Source: Peptococcaceae bacterium UBA4068 (GTDB taxonomy: Bacteria > Bacillota > Dehalobacteriia > UBA4068). From it: a stretch of 64,000 nt of DNA. The DNA is taken from assembly GCA_002382665.1 (NCBI GenBank), contig DFZA01000009.1:124001-188000 (forward strand), given 5' to 3'. Within the stretch, counting starts at the first letter, position 1; each line of letters starts with the position of its first letter. Positions 17,927-28,624 of this stretch are shown piece by piece. The notes beneath the pieces are model-generated. The model saw only the letters and a program-made list of their open reading frames with translations. It made no database searches and had not been told where the DNA came from. Position numbers and translations under genes: made by a program.

Positions 17927-18088
17927 ATGCCGGACTATAAAAAAATGTATACAAATCTATTTAATAAAGTAACCGATATCATTGAGGAACTGCAGAAAGC
18001 ACAAAAGGAAACAGAAGAGTTGTATATACAGAGTTACGACACTGAACCGGTTGAGCTCATAAGTACATTCGAAGATACAAAACGATAA
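17927..18088 (+). CDS. Small acidic helical protein, phage-like
   Basis: A 53-residue protein starting MPDYKKMYTNLFNKVTDIIE, predicted as one long helix or coiled coil with an acidic tail. Small proteins of this look are common in phages and mobile regions of Bacillota, from memory; no function is established. GGAGATG precedes the ATG; the longer upstream reading frame has no ribosome binding site. Divergent from the ribbon-helix-helix gene and convergent with rny. Confidence 0.6.
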   Translation: MPDYKKMYTNLFNKVTDIIEELQKAQKETEELYIQSYDTEPVELISTFEDTKR

Positions 18089-18163
18089 TACGAAAAAGGG
18101 CGCACCGCGCCACGTTTTTCAAATAACGTTTTGCAGCACACCCAAGTATAGTATAAAAATATT

Positions 18164-19705
18164 TTATTTAGCGTAATCAACAACGCGCATCTCACGAATA
18201 ATAACAACTTTAATTTGACCGGGATATTCCAATTCAGATTCGATTCTCTTGGCAATATCGCGGGCAAAGCGTGTCGCCATAAAATCATCAACTTTATCAG
18301 GTTTGACTATAATACGCACTTCGCGACCAGCCTGAATGGCAAAAGATTTCTCAACACCTTCAAAGGAATCGGCAATTTCCTCAAGTTTCTGCAATCGTTT
18401 GATATAGTATTCAATCGTTTCTCTGCGTGCCCCGGGACGAGCCGCCGAAACTGTATCTGCCGCCTGAACCAGCGCTGCTTCCAAACTGTTAACTTCCGCA
18501 TCTCCATGATGCGCCAAGATAGCATGGATAACACCTGGACTCTCTTTATATTTTTTAGCCATATCGGCGCCAATCACCGCATGTGATCCTTCAACCTCAT
18601 GGTCGATTGCTTTGCCTATATCATGCAGCAAGCCTGCTCTTTTAGCTAAATTGACATCGGCGCCAAGTTCCGCGGCCATTACTCCGGCCAAATGTGCTAC
18701 CTCCATTGAGTGCATCAATACGTTTTGGCCATAACTGGTACGGAATTTAAGCCGACCCAGCAATTTAATTATTTCACTATGCAGGCCATGGACATTAGTG
18801 GTAAATGTTGCTTGTTCACCTTCGTCCCAGATACGCTGTTCAACTTCTTTTTTAGCCTTTTCAACCATTTCTTCAATACGACCGGGTTGAATACGCCCAT
18901 CTAAAATCAGTTTTTCCAAAGCAACACGGGCAATTTCCCTGCGTACCGGATCAAAACCTGAGAGAATTACCGCCTCGGGGGTATCGTCGATAATCAGATC
19001 AATACCGGTCAAAGTCTCCAGAGTACGGATATTACGGCCTTCGCGACCGATTATTCGGCCTTTCATTTCGTCATTCGGCAACGGAACAACCGATACGGTT
19101 GTTTCAGCGACATGGTCGGCCGCTACTCTTTGAATAGCAGATGCTACAATTTCTCTGGCTCTTTTTTCGCCTTCTTCGCGAGCTTGACCTTCTATATCTC
19201 TGACAAGGATTGCAGCCTCATGGCGGGTATCTTCTTCAATGCTCTGCAGTAAAATCTGCTTTGCATCCTGAGAGGTTAAACCGGAGATATTTTCCAGTTC
19301 CTTTACTTTTTGCTGATGCAAATCGCTGATCTTTGCGTATTTATCTTCGATTTCTGATTCCTTGTTGCGAATATTTTCTTCTTTCTTTTCGATACTTTCA
19401 GACTTGCGGTCAATATCTTCTTCTTTTTTGAGCAAGCGTTTTTCCTGATGGAGAATTTCATTACGACGCTCTTTATTTTCTCTTTCAGCCTCCGCTCTTT
19501 GGCGGTGGATTTCTTCTTTAGCTTCGATTAAAGCTTCTTTCTTTTTTGTTTCCGATTCTTTTTTGGCATCAATCAAAATTTTTGCAGCCGCATCTTCGGC
19601 GGATTTAATTTTAGCTTCACCCAATTTTTTTCTTACAATATAACCGATTATAATTCCGATAATCCCGACAACCGCTGCAATTATAAATGCATAAACTACA
19701 TCCAA
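18164..19705 (-). CDS. rny: Ribonuclease Y
   Basis: A membrane-bound endoribonuclease that starts mRNA decay. The 513-residue protein has an N-terminal membrane helix ([21 protein letters not shown]), a long charged coiled coil (about 30-200), a KH domain ([19 protein letters not shown]) and an HD domain with its metal motif ([21 protein letters not shown]). The C terminus [19 protein letters not shown] is typical. The adjacent YlbF-family gene at 3.6 kb belongs to a family known to modulate this enzyme. Confidence 0.97.
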   Translation of the reverse strand: MDVVYAFIIAAVVGIIGIIIGYIVRKKLGEAKIKSAEDAAAKILIDAKKESETKKKEALIEAKEEIHRQRAEAERENKERRNEILHQEKRLLKKEEDIDRKSESIEKKEENIRNKESEIEDKYAKISDLHQQKVKELENISGLTSQDAKQILLQSIEEDTRHEAAILVRDIEGQAREEGEKRAREIVASAIQRVAADHVAETTVSVVPLPNDEMKGRIIGREGRNIRTLETLTGIDLIIDDTPEAVILSGFDPVRREIARVALEKLILDGRIQPGRIEEMVEKAKKEVEQRIWDEGEQATFTTNVHGLHSEIIKLLGRLKFRTSYGQNVLMHSMEVAHLAGVMAAELGADVNLAKRAGLLHDIGKAIDHEVEGSHAVIGADMAKKYKESPGVIHAILAHHGDAEVNSLEAALVQAADTVSAARPGARRETIEYYIKRLQKLEEIADSFEGVEKSFAIQAGREVRIIVKPDKVDDFMATRFARDIAKRIESELEYPGQIKVVIIREMRVVDYAK

Positions 19706-19741
19706 ACTGTATTCACCTCCAACAATATTTTTTCAAAAAAA

Positions 19742-19767
19742 ATAACCGAGTCAAAAACTCGGTATGC
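19742..19767 (-). terminator. recA-recX terminator
   Basis: An ACCGAG/CTCGGT hairpin on the minus strand is followed by an eight-T run. It lies between the recX stop and the rny start. Confidence 0.75.
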
Positions 19768-19989
19768 GGAAATGATGGCCAATTTATCATTTTATCAGGT
19801 ATTTTTCAATATATCCACTAATACATATAACAAATAATTATATGTTTATTCACAAAACTTCTAATTTGTCTTATGAAATTTATATATATAAAATCCCGAA
19901 TACGATTAGACCAGTCATTTAATATCCACGCACTTATATTACCCAAAAGTGCCACCTGTTTCTAACTAGATTTTAGTGTATTACAAATT

Positions 19990-20511
19990 TCAGTCATTGT
20001 CAAGAAAATTAGTATGCAATAATTTTATACCGCATATAACCGAGTTTTGGCAAAATCCTTGGTTACTCCAGCGCCGTATCAATTTGGCGCGGAATTTTTC
20101 CATCTCGATTTTGTCTAAATCAGTATGAATATGCATAATTTCCTTTTCCACCAAATATCTGATAATTATTTCTTCCTGCTCATAAGTATATATTCTCTCT
20201 ATACCGTCAAGCACAATTTGTTCATTTACTCCGCGATTTATTAACTCATGTTTAACATAAGCACGACCACGCGGATTAATTTCCATCCGATATCGCAGCC
20301 AATTTTCAACCAGCGCGGTCTCGTTAATGAAACCGCGCTGGATTAAATAGTCTATTACTTCATCAACTTTTTCCTGATCGCCACCACGTTCGAGCAAACG
20401 GCGGCGTAATTCTTCAGCCGCAAAATCGCGACGGCTCAGCAATCGCAAGGCCGCATTCTTAACCTTTTGCGGCTGATCGGCTAAATCTTGTTTTTTATTC
20501 CGCCAAACCAT
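19990..20511 (-). CDS. recX: RecA regulatory protein RecX
   Basis: RecX binds RecA filaments and limits their activity. The protein of about 173 residues consists of three-helix repeats: [30 protein letters not shown], then [24 protein letters not shown] and [21 protein letters not shown]. The chosen start (MVWRNKKQ) overlaps the recA stop by 17 nt, giving translational coupling; the frame is open further upstream, so the exact start is uncertain. Confidence 0.88.
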   Translation of the reverse strand: MVWRNKKQDLADQPQKVKNAALRLLSRRDFAAEELRRRLLERGGDQEKVDEVIDYLIQRGFINETALVENWLRYRMEINPRGRAYVKHELINRGVNEQIVLDGIERIYTYEQEEIIIRYLVEKEIMHIHTDLDKIEMEKFRAKLIRRWSNQGFCQNSVICGIKLLHTNFLDND

Positions 20512-21535
20512 TACTATCACCCACGGCTGCTTTACTGGTAGCTCCCGTTGAGCCACTTAACAGTAACTTACGGATTTGCGCTTCGATATCCGCAGCAACT
20601 TGCGGATTTTTAAGCAAGTATTCTTTAGCATTCTCTCTACCCTGGCCAATTCGTTCATCTTTATAGTTATACCAGGAACCCGATTTATTTACGATCTTTT
20701 GTTCCGCAGCAAGATCCAAGATATTGCCTTCTTTAGAAATACCCAGCCCATACATAATATCGAATTCGGCCGTTCTAAAAGGTGGAGCTACTTTGTTTTT
20801 AACCACTTTGACCTTTGTATGATTGCCCATAATTTCTGTGCCATTCTTAATCTGTTCGCCGCGCCTGACATCCAAGCGCACTGAAGCATAGAATTTGAGT
20901 GCCCGTCCACCGGAAGTAGTCTCAGGATTACCAAACATTACCCCTACTTTTTCTCTGATTTGGTTAATGAAAATCAAACAGGTATGTGATTTGCTGACAG
21001 CCCCTGTTAATTTACGCAGCGCCTGGGACATCAAACGAGCCTGCAAACCGACATGAGCGTCGCCCATCTCGCCTTCCAATTCGGCTCTCGGCACTAACGC
21101 CGCCACAGAGTCAACAACAATAACATCAAGCGCGCCGCTGCGTACCAGCGCCTCCGCAATTTCTAATGCTTGCTCACCCGTATCCGGCTGCGATATCAGT
21201 AAATCGTCGGTGTTAACACCAAGATTTTTTGCATATGTCGGATCAAGCGCATGTTCCGCATCAATAAACGCTGCAATACCGCCGGTTTTTTGTGCTTCCG
21301 CAACTATATGTAAAGCAACGGTGGTTTTACCGGACGACTCCGGTCCATAAATCTCTACCACCCGTCCGCGCGGCATGCCGCCCACGCCAAGCGCAATATC
21401 GAGAGCCAACGATCCCGTGGGAATAACCTCTATCGCCTGAGCTTTAGATTCACCAAGACGCATTACCGAGCCTTTACCAAATTGTTTTTCAATCTGATCC
21501 AAAGCTGCTTCCAAGGCCTGTTTTTTTTGATCCAT
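20495..21535 (-). CDS. recA: Recombinase RecA
   Basis: Strand-exchange protein and SOS co-protease. Walker A is GPESSGKTT (about residues 65-73). Other conserved segments are [42 protein letters not shown], the L2 loop [22 protein letters not shown], and the ending region [17 protein letters not shown]. The start is the ATG 8 nt after GGAGGG; a TTG lies one codon earlier. It forms an overlapping pair with recX. Confidence 0.98.
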   Translation of the reverse strand: MDQKKQALEAALDQIEKQFGKGSVMRLGESKAQAIEVIPTGSLALDIALGVGGMPRGRVVEIYGPESSGKTTVALHIVAEAQKTGGIAAFIDAEHALDPTYAKNLGVNTDDLLISQPDTGEQALEIAEALVRSGALDVIVVDSVAALVPRAELEGEMGDAHVGLQARLMSQALRKLTGAVSKSHTCLIFINQIREKVGVMFGNPETTSGGRALKFYASVRLDVRRGEQIKNGTEIMGNHTKVKVVKNKVAPPFRTAEFDIMYGLGISKEGNILDLAAEQKIVNKSGSWYNYKDERIGQGRENAKEYLLKNPQVAADIEAQIRKLLLSGSTGATSKAAVGDSNGLAE

Positions 21536-21616
21536 CAATTGTACCCTCCTTATAGCTCTTGATCTAATTTATCATCTTCTTCAATTATAATGTGAAATCG
21601 GTCGAAAACAAGAGAT

Positions 21617-23326
21617 TTATATCGATTTTTTAATCATATCCTGCAATAAATCCGCCACCGCTGCTAAATCGGTCTCTATTACCTCACCGCTGGCGCGGAC
21701 TTTGATTTCAACTTTACCTGTTTCGCGGCATTTTTTGCCGAACGTTACCCTAAGCGGGAATCCAATCAAATCAGCATCGTTAAACTTAACGCCTGGTCGT
21801 TCGTGACGGTCATCAATAATTACCTCCACACCACGCCCCAGCAGCTCTTGATAAAGCGCCTCCGCCTGCTCAACCAGCCATTCATCCTTATCATTAACCG
21901 GTAGTATCATCACCTGATACGGAGCAACCGCCATCGGCCAGATAATCCCATATTGGTCGTTGCTTTGCTCGATAACCGCCGCCATGGTCCGACCAACGCC
22001 AATGCCATAGCAGCCCATCACCATATCATGCTCTTCGCCATTCTCATCAATATAACGCGCACCGAGCGCGGAGCTATACTTTGTATGCAGCTTAAATACC
22101 TGTCCAACCTCAATGCCGCGCGCGCCCAGCAACGGTTTGCCACAACGCGGACAAATATCGCCAACTTCGACCATACGAATATCCGCCACAATATCAGCAG
22201 TATAATCAAGACCGTAATTAACATTGATCAGATGATAATCTTTTTTATGGGCGCCGCAGCCATGATTGACAACCAGCGGCACTTCCGAATCGGCAATTAC
22301 GCGGATTTTTTTATTAATGCCCACTGGCCCGCAAAATCCCGGTTCCATACCAACAGCGCGCACCGCTTCTTCGGTTGCAAATACCAGGTTGCAGCAACCA
22401 AGAATATTTTGCAGTTTTACCTCGTTGATCTGGCGATCACCGCGAATCAATACCGCCACAACTTCATCATCGGCTTGATAGCACATGGTTTTGACCATTT
22501 TTGAAGGCGCAACTCCCAGAAAGGCAGCTACATCCTCCACACTCATGCAATCAGGAGTATATACTTCTTTTGCCTCGTCCAAAGCTTGGCCTTGATCGAC
22601 TCCAACAGGCTCAACCGCAGCGATTTCATCAGTTGCTGCATAATCGCAGCTCCCACAATATAATATCATCGACTCGCCGTTTTCTGACAGCGCCATAAAC
22701 TCATGGCTGCCGGAACCGCCGATCGCACCGCTGTCAGCCTCAACAGCGCGGCAATCAAGCCCGCAGCGGCGGAAAATATTATCGTATGCCTGATAAAGTT
22801 GCCAATATGTTTTTTCAAGTGCTTCCTCGTCGCGGTCGAACGAATACATATCCTTCATCATAAATTCACGGCCCCGCATCAAACCAAAGCGCGGGCGCCT
22901 CTCATCACGGAACTTTACCTGAATCTGATAGGGTAGCATCGGCAACTGCTTATAAGAACGCACATCGTTACGAATATGCGAAGTAATCAATTCTTCATGG
23001 GTAGGGCCAAGACAAAAATCCCGTTCATGACGATCCTTGACCCGCCAGAGTTCAGCGCCGTAAACCTGCCAACGGCCACTTTCCTGCCAAATCTCAGCAG
23101 GCTGAACAACCGGCATACAAATTTCCTGACCACCAACCTTGTCCATCTCGTCACGGATAATATCCATGATCTTTTTCATAACTCTCCAGCCCAGCGGCAG
23201 ATAAGTATATATTCCGGACGCCACTTTATGCATCATACCGGCGCGCAGCATCAACTGATGGCTAACGATCTCCGCCTCCGTAGGATTTTCTCTTAATGTC
23301 GGTGCATATAATCTGCTGACTCTCAT
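21617..23326 (-). CDS. proS: Prolyl-tRNA synthetase (bacterial type)
   Basis: A class II synthetase of 569 residues. Motif 1/2 regions are MLRAGMMHKVASGIYTYLPLGWRVMKK and FRDERRPRFGLMRGREFMMKDMYSFD; motif 3 is GCYGIGVGRTMAAVIEQ. An editing (INS) domain lies between (about 230-390, CGAHKKDYHLINVNYG), which hydrolyses mischarged Ala-tRNA(Pro). Last gene of the rpsB to proS run; ispG is 15 nt upstream. Confidence 0.97.
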   Translation of the reverse strand: MRVSRLYAPTLRENPTEAEIVSHQLMLRAGMMHKVASGIYTYLPLGWRVMKKIMDIIRDEMDKVGGQEICMPVVQPAEIWQESGRWQVYGAELWRVKDRHERDFCLGPTHEELITSHIRNDVRSYKQLPMLPYQIQVKFRDERRPRFGLMRGREFMMKDMYSFDRDEEALEKTYWQLYQAYDNIFRRCGLDCRAVEADSGAIGGSGSHEFMALSENGESMILYCGSCDYAATDEIAAVEPVGVDQGQALDEAKEVYTPDCMSVEDVAAFLGVAPSKMVKTMCYQADDEVVAVLIRGDRQINEVKLQNILGCCNLVFATEEAVRAVGMEPGFCGPVGINKKIRVIADSEVPLVVNHGCGAHKKDYHLINVNYGLDYTADIVADIRMVEVGDICPRCGKPLLGARGIEVGQVFKLHTKYSSALGARYIDENGEEHDMVMGCYGIGVGRTMAAVIEQSNDQYGIIWPMAVAPYQVMILPVNDKDEWLVEQAEALYQELLGRGVEVIIDDRHERPGVKFNDADLIGFPLRVTFGKKCRETGKVEIKVRASGEVIETDLAAVADLLQDMIKKSI

Positions 23327-23341
23327 GCTTTTGACCTCTCC

Positions 23342-24418
23342 TTATTCTTCAGCCAATTTTTTAGCTTTTTTTACCAATTCTTCAACCAGCTTGTCAGCCG
23401 GAAAATAACCAATTTTCTCACCTTTGGCAAACAACCAGCCGCCATCAATACCGCCTGCTATACCGATATCGGCATCGCGCGCCTCTCCGGGACCGTTGAC
23501 GCCGCAACCCATTACAGCCACTTTCAGTGGCCGCTTAGGTCTGATTGGTGAAAGAGCATCATAAACCTGACGCGCCATTTGTTCTACATCAATAACAGTC
23601 CGCCCGCAAGTAGGGCACGAAATAAACTCCCATCCTTGCTTACGCAATCCTAACATGTTCAATATTTCCAATCCTAACCGCACCTCAGCAAGTGGGTCAC
23701 CGGTCAATGACACCCTGATCGTATCCCCGATTCCCTCCGCTAACAAAACACCGATACCCAAAGCCGATTTAACGCTGCCACTACAGCCAAATCCTGCTTC
23801 GGTAACCCCCACATGCAGCGGATAATCACTTATATCCGCCATCTTGCGGTATGCCGCAATCATCACCGGCAGATTAGTTGCCTTAAGCGATATTTTAATG
23901 GCGCTGAAACCAATCTCCTCTAAAAACGCCGCCTGCGTCAACGCGCTTTCACACAGCGCCTCCGCCGTAATCCCGCCATATTTAGCCAACAGTTGCTTGT
24001 CCAATGAACCGCCGTTGACGCCGATCCTGATTGGTATTTTGGCCGCCTCGGCCGCCCGCGCTACCGCACGCACCTTATCAGCTCCGCCAATATTGCCGGG
24101 GTTAATCCGCAAACCGGCTACTCCGCTATCAATTGCAGCCAACGCCAGCCGGTAATCAAAATGAATATCTGCAACAACAGGCATATTTACTGCTTTGACG
24201 ATATCCGCCAGCGCCAACGCCGCTTCCTGATCAGGTACGGCAAGCCTGCCGATATCGCAACCGGCCACAGCAAGCGCTGACAACTGTGCTATAGTTGCTT
24301 GTTTATCGGCGGTTGGCGTATTATTCATCGATTGTATTGAAACGGCCTGTCCGCCGCCGATTGCCACGCCGCCGAGATCAAGCAGTCGCGTTTTTCTGCG
24401 CGGATATATCTCCGTCAT
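23342..24418 (-). CDS. ispG: 4-hydroxy-3-methylbut-2-enyl diphosphate synthase IspG
   Basis: The penultimate enzyme of the MEP isoprenoid pathway, a 4Fe-4S protein. The TIM-barrel part includes GGGQAVSIQSMNNTPT and VADIHFDYRLALAA; the cluster cysteines are in CPTCGRTVIDVE and GCGVNGPGEARDADIGIAGG. Its 358 residues match the short bacterial form. It overlaps the upstream rseP gene by 4 nt, and dxr, two genes up, supplies an earlier step of the same pathway. Confidence 0.97.
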   Translation of the reverse strand: MTEIYPRRKTRLLDLGGVAIGGGQAVSIQSMNNTPTADKQATIAQLSALAVAGCDIGRLAVPDQEAALALADIVKAVNMPVVADIHFDYRLALAAIDSGVAGLRINPGNIGGADKVRAVARAAEAAKIPIRIGVNGGSLDKQLLAKYGGITAEALCESALTQAAFLEEIGFSAIKISLKATNLPVMIAAYRKMADISDYPLHVGVTEAGFGCSGSVKSALGIGVLLAEGIGDTIRVSLTGDPLAEVRLGLEILNMLGLRKQGWEFISCPTCGRTVIDVEQMARQVYDALSPIRPKRPLKVAVMGCGVNGPGEARDADIGIAGGIDGGWLFAKGEKIGYFPADKLVEELVKKAKKLAEE

Positions 24419-25425
24419 GTTATAAGCCTCAAAATATCTTTATAAGTGATAATTATCATTAAACCAAATAACACCATCAAACCGATAAAATGAACCAGCC
24501 CTTCGCGTTCTCGATTAATGGGCTTACCGCGAATACCTTCTACCGCTAAAAAAACGATGCGGCAACCATCCAGCGCCGGCAGCGGCAACAGGTTGATAAT
24601 GCCTAGGTTAACACATAGCATGGCTGTCAGCAGTAATAATGACTGAATTCCATATGAAGTGGCTTGACCGATAATATTGACAATGCCGACCGGACCGGCA
24701 ACATCAGCGGCAATTTTTCCGGTGGCCATTTGTACCAACGATACTATAATCAATTTGGTAAACACATAAGTCTGAACAATACCGTTTTTAACAGCCACAA
24801 AGAAGTTTTGACGCACTACCGGCGGCATAACGCCTATCTGCCAATTGCCGCTTTGCTGATCATAGGTTGGCTGAATAGCCATGGCAATTTGCTTGCCGTC
24901 GCGCTCTACCACAGCATTGACAACTTTGCCATCCGCATCAGTTTTGTTAATTGCCGTTATAATGTCGCTCCACTGATCGACTTTGTAGCCGTTAATTTCG
25001 ACTATCCGGTCACCATCCTGCATACCGGCAAGTTGCGCCGGCTTGCCATCCATCGGCTCGGCGATATTTTCTGTCGAATAGGTGCCTATCATCATAAAGA
25101 TAATCACAAACAACAGTATCGCCGTTAAAAAATTCATGATCGGACCGGCGGCAATAATAGCAATTCGCTGACTGATCTTTTTTTGAATAAATGAACGCGG
25201 ATCATCCGAATTCTCGTCTTCCCCCATCATTTTTACCCAGCCGCCGATCGGCAAAAGCCGCAGCGTGTATTGTGTTTCTTTACCTTTCCAGCTAAATAAT
25301 TTTGGCCCCATGCCTAAACTAAAATCATAGACATATACGCCACAGATTTTAGCCACGATAAAATGACCGAATTCATGGCTGATTATTAATAAACAAAATA
25401 TTAAAATCGCAGCAACAGCAGTCAA
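24415..25425 (-). CDS. rseP: Site-2 (M50) membrane zinc protease RseP
   Basis: An intramembrane metalloprotease that cleaves anti-sigma factors and leftover signal peptides. The zinc motif is ISHEFGHFIVAK near residue 14, with the third ligand in NLLPLPALDGCRIVF near 283. A PDZ domain lies between (AGMQDGDRIVEINGYKVDQWSDI). 336 residues with four membrane segments. It overlaps dxr upstream and ispG downstream by 4 nt each, so the three are tightly coupled. Confidence 0.95.
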   Translation of the reverse strand: MTAVAAILIFCLLIISHEFGHFIVAKICGVYVYDFSLGMGPKLFSWKGKETQYTLRLLPIGGWVKMMGEDENSDDPRSFIQKKISQRIAIIAAGPIMNFLTAILLFVIIFMMIGTYSTENIAEPMDGKPAQLAGMQDGDRIVEINGYKVDQWSDIITAINKTDADGKVVNAVVERDGKQIAMAIQPTYDQQSGNWQIGVMPPVVRQNFFVAVKNGIVQTYVFTKLIIVSLVQMATGKIAADVAGPVGIVNIIGQATSYGIQSLLLLTAMLCVNLGIINLLPLPALDGCRIVFLAVEGIRGKPINREREGLVHFIGLMVLFGLMIIITYKDILRLIT

Positions 25426-26579
25426 TTTGCTTCCTCCTTTAAATATTCCCGTTTGATCCAGTTTTTGGCCCAGTTATCAGCCGCCAAAACCGAATCAATA
25501 TCCTGCAGAGGCCATTGTTGATGATTATTTAAAGCTTGCTCAATTCCCTCGGCAATATCCAAAAAACCAATCTTGCCAGCTAAAAACGCAGCTACCAGCA
25601 GCTCATTAGCACCATTAAAAACTGCCGGGCAACTTCCTCCGGCAACAGCTGCTTCATAAGCTAATCGTAACGCCGGGAAACTATCGGTATCAGGATGTTC
25701 AAAGTTCAGTGCGGCTATATTTGCCAAATCCAACCGCGGTGTCGGATTAGCCGGACGTTCCGGATATAATAACGCATATTGGATAGGCAAGCGCATATCA
25801 TGTGGACCAATCTGCGCTTTAATCGAACCGTCATAATACTGCACCATTGAATGAATCAAACTTTCTTTATGCACCAGCACCTCTATTTGACTATAATCAA
25901 CATCAAACAGCCAATGCGCCTCCATTACCTCCAACCCTTTGTTGGCCAGCGTGGCGCTGTCAATCGTTACCTTCGCTCCCATGTTCCAGGTCGGATGCTG
26001 TAGAGCATCACTGGGTTTTACCGCTTGCAACCTTTGCTTATGCCACCCACGGAAAGGCCCGCCGCTGGCGGTAATAATCAGTTTCTCGATATTTTTATTA
26101 TCACCATTTAGACATTGAAAAATTGCAGAGTGTTCGCTGTCAACAGGTAAAATTTGCATATTTCTCTTGGCAACCTCCGCCATTACCAGTTGACCACCGG
26201 CAACCAGCGATTCCTTGTTTGCCAAAGCCACCGGATTACCTGCTGTGATTGCAGCCATTACTGGTTCGAATCCGGCTATACCAGAAATAGCTGCCAATAC
26301 AATATCGCAAGGACTAGCAGCCGCGTCAATTACCGCCTGACGGCCAACGGCAACCTCGCCGCTATAACCGCCAAGGCATTGCTTTAGCCGTGGATATTGT
26401 CTTTGGTCGCCTAATACAATCAGTTGCGGCTGATATTTACGAGCCTGCTCCGCCAACAGTGCAGCATTGGAGAGAGCCACCAAACACTGCGGCTGCAGCT
26501 TTTGTTTAAACCAATCGCAAACCTCTAAAGCTTGCCGACCGATAGAGCCGGTCGAACCAAGAACTGTAATTTTTTTCAT
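25422..26579 (-). CDS. dxr: 1-deoxy-D-xylulose 5-phosphate reductoisomerase
   Basis: The first committed enzyme of the MEP pathway, making MEP from DXP with NADPH. Visible are the NADPH-binding GSTGSIGRQALEV at the N terminus, the metal-binding LPVDSEHSAIFQCL, ITASGGPFRG, TWNMGAKVTIDSATLANKGLE and PAVFNGANELLVAAFL. 385 residues, normal length. Confidence 0.97.
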   Translation of the reverse strand: MKKITVLGSTGSIGRQALEVCDWFKQKLQPQCLVALSNAALLAEQARKYQPQLIVLGDQRQYPRLKQCLGGYSGEVAVGRQAVIDAAASPCDIVLAAISGIAGFEPVMAAITAGNPVALANKESLVAGGQLVMAEVAKRNMQILPVDSEHSAIFQCLNGDNKNIEKLIITASGGPFRGWHKQRLQAVKPSDALQHPTWNMGAKVTIDSATLANKGLEVMEAHWLFDVDYSQIEVLVHKESLIHSMVQYYDGSIKAQIGPHDMRLPIQYALLYPERPANPTPRLDLANIAALNFEHPDTDSFPALRLAYEAAVAGGSCPAVFNGANELLVAAFLAGKIGFLDIAEGIEQALNNHQQWPLQDIDSVLAADNWAKNWIKREYLKEEAN

Positions 26580-26622
26580 TTAGTATCCTATTATTATAGA
26601 TTAAATCATATTACAATACGCC

Positions 26623-27414
26623 TTAAATTGCTTTTAATATTTCATAAAAATAATACAATAAACAAGCTGCGGGAGCCGCCAATAAGAGACTATCAAACCG
26701 GTCTAATACTCCGCCGTGACCGGGGAAGAAGTTACCGGAGTCTTTAACGCCCGCCCAACGTTTGAAGACAGATTCCAATAAATCGCCTGCATGGGCCAAT
26801 AATGATATTATTAATATAATTACCAGCGCATAAACAGCGCCAATACCAATAAATTTTACGGCAAAAATAGTGCAAAGGATAACAGCACAGACAGTGCCGC
26901 CAACAAATCCCTCAATAGTTTTTTTAGGGCTGATTCTCGGCGCCAGCTTATGTTTGCCAATTTTCGAGCCGATTAGATAAGCGCCGCTGTCGGTGACCCA
27001 AATAACGAGTATTATCAGTAATAAATATAACCAGCTCTCATAGCTTAGCCTGATTGAAGTCATTAAACCGAAACCGCAACTGATATATAGCACGCCTATC
27101 ACAGAAAGTATTATTTCCGAAAAAGAAACAAAATTTCGGCGACCCCAGATAATCATTAACACAATGTATACGATTAATGCGTAAATCAGTTCGGCTCCAA
27201 AATGCCAGGCAACGCAAACAAGGAAAACTAGTGCGGCAATCATATTTAACCAATTCAGCCATTTAACGCCTCGCCCCTGCATCATCAGACCAAATTCATA
27301 TATACCGACTACTGTCACCAGAACTATTCCGGCAAAAAACGGCAATCCGCCCCAAAACACCAGCATTAATAAAATCGGCGCAAATATACAGGCCGTCAGT
27401 ACTCTTTGTTTCAT
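26623..27414 (-). CDS. cdsA: Phosphatidate cytidylyltransferase CdsA
   Basis: A multi-pass membrane enzyme that makes CDP-diacylglycerol from phosphatidic acid and CTP. The family signature KDSGNFFPGHGGVLDRFDSLL is near the C terminus, and GKHKLAPRISPKKTIEGFVGG in the middle. 263 residues. It lies 17 nt after uppS. Confidence 0.96.
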   Translation of the reverse strand: MKQRVLTACIFAPILLMLVFWGGLPFFAGIVLVTVVGIYEFGLMMQGRGVKWLNWLNMIAALVFLVCVAWHFGAELIYALIVYIVLMIIWGRRNFVSFSEIILSVIGVLYISCGFGLMTSIRLSYESWLYLLLIILVIWVTDSGAYLIGSKIGKHKLAPRISPKKTIEGFVGGTVCAVILCTIFAVKFIGIGAVYALVIILIISLLAHAGDLLESVFKRWAGVKDSGNFFPGHGGVLDRFDSLLLAAPAACLLYYFYEILKAI

Positions 27415-27431
27415 AATCAGCTATCTTCTCC

Positions 27432-28184
27432 TCACACCCCACCGAAACGCCTGTCCCGATGTTGATACTCAATTATGGCAGCCAGCAAATCCCGTTTACC
27501 AAAATCCGGCCAATATTTATCGATAAACGCCACTTCGGTATAAGCCAATTGCCAAAGCAGGAAGTTACTCAACCGTCTCTCTGCTGAAGTACGGATCAAC
27601 AAATCCGGGTCAGCCTGCCCTGCCGTATAAAGGTTATCGCTGATCATCTGTTGATCAATCTCATCCGCATTTAACTCTCCCGCCTCTACTAAAGACGCAA
27701 TCCTCTTAACAGCAGCAGTTATTTCAGTACGCGAACCATAATTAACCGCAATATTAAAAATCATCGATTGATTGTTTTTTGTAGCCGCTAAAGTATGCTC
27801 CAATTCTCTTTGCACGGATACCGGCAACCTCGAACTGTCGCCCAGCAGTTGCAGGCGAATATCCTGCTTGTTAAGAAGCGCCAATTCACTGCGCAAATAC
27901 TCGACAAACAACGACATCAAAAAACTAACCTCTTCTTTGGGACGCAGCCAGTTTTCGGTAGAAAAAGCGTATACCGTCAATATTTTAATACCGGTATCTC
28001 GGCAAATTTCGACTGTGTGCCGCAATGCTTCCATACCTTCTCTGTGTCCGATGCTGCGAAGCAAATTACGTTGTTTTGCCCAGCGACCGTTACCGTCCAT
28101 AATAATTGCAATATGCTGCGGCAGTTTTCCTTTATCAATTTGCGCAACCAAGTCCTCGTAGCCGTTGTTATCAGCCGATGTCAT
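27432..28184 (-). CDS. uppS: Undecaprenyl diphosphate synthase UppS
   Basis: A cis-prenyltransferase making the C55 lipid carrier for cell-wall synthesis. Motifs: IAIIMDGNGRWAKQR with the catalytic Asp, SIGHREGMEALR, YAFSTENWLRP, AVNYGSRTEI and DPDLLIRTSAERRLSNFLLWQ (the usual Gly-Glu there is Ala-Glu). The start at MTSADNN follows GGGGAG and gives 250 residues, a normal length; a longer upstream frame has no ribosome binding site. Confidence 0.96.
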   Translation of the reverse strand: MTSADNNGYEDLVAQIDKGKLPQHIAIIMDGNGRWAKQRNLLRSIGHREGMEALRHTVEICRDTGIKILTVYAFSTENWLRPKEEVSFLMSLFVEYLRSELALLNKQDIRLQLLGDSSRLPVSVQRELEHTLAATKNNQSMIFNIAVNYGSRTEITAAVKRIASLVEAGELNADEIDQQMISDNLYTAGQADPDLLIRTSAERRLSNFLLWQLAYTEVAFIDKYWPDFGKRDLLAAIIEYQHRDRRFGGV

Positions 28185-28297
28185 ATAACACTCCCCAAAA
28201 CCTGCACAATAAACCAGTTTAAAATATATTATCTCACAATCAGTGGAATTTAGCAAGCAAACGCATAAAAACTTAGTTCACTTTAACCTCCATACAA

Positions 28298-28332
28298 AAA
28301 ACTCTCTTGCTAATGCAAGAGAGTTTTTATAA
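28298..28332 (-). terminator. Ferredoxin gene terminator
   Basis: An AAAACTCTCTTGC/GCAAGAGAGTTTT hairpin with T-rich tail lies downstream of the ferredoxin stop. Confidence 0.85.
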
Positions 28333-28349
28333 TTGAAATGTAACAACAA

Positions 28350-28517
28350 TTACTGCTCAGAAATAGCGCCCGCAGGGCAAGCATCAACGCAAGTGCCACA
28401 TTCTACGCATTCTTCAGGATTAATGATATAAATATCTCCCTCGTGGATAGCTCCGGCGGGGCACTCGTTTGCACAAGCACCGCAAGCAGCACATTCTTCA
28501 GAAATGATAAAAGCCAT
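28350..28517 (-). CDS. 2[4Fe-4S] ferredoxin
   Basis: A 55-residue clostridial-type ferredoxin. Two CxxCxxCxxxCP clusters are present: CAACGACANECP and CVECGTCVDACP. It carries low-potential electrons in anaerobic metabolism. GGAGGTG precedes the ATG. It sits between frr and uppS as a single-gene unit with its own terminator; its redox partners are not indicated by the neighbours. Confidence 0.96.
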   Translation of the reverse strand: MAFIISEECAACGACANECPAGAIHEGDIYIINPEECVECGTCVDACPAGAISEQ

Positions 28518-28624
28518 ATTTACACCTCCTTCTTCAAAAGTGTCCACACCCAAACCTTACAGATATATACTAAGGCTTTTGTTTCAAAAAATCAATAACA
28601 AATTTTTTTGACAGTTAATATTAT

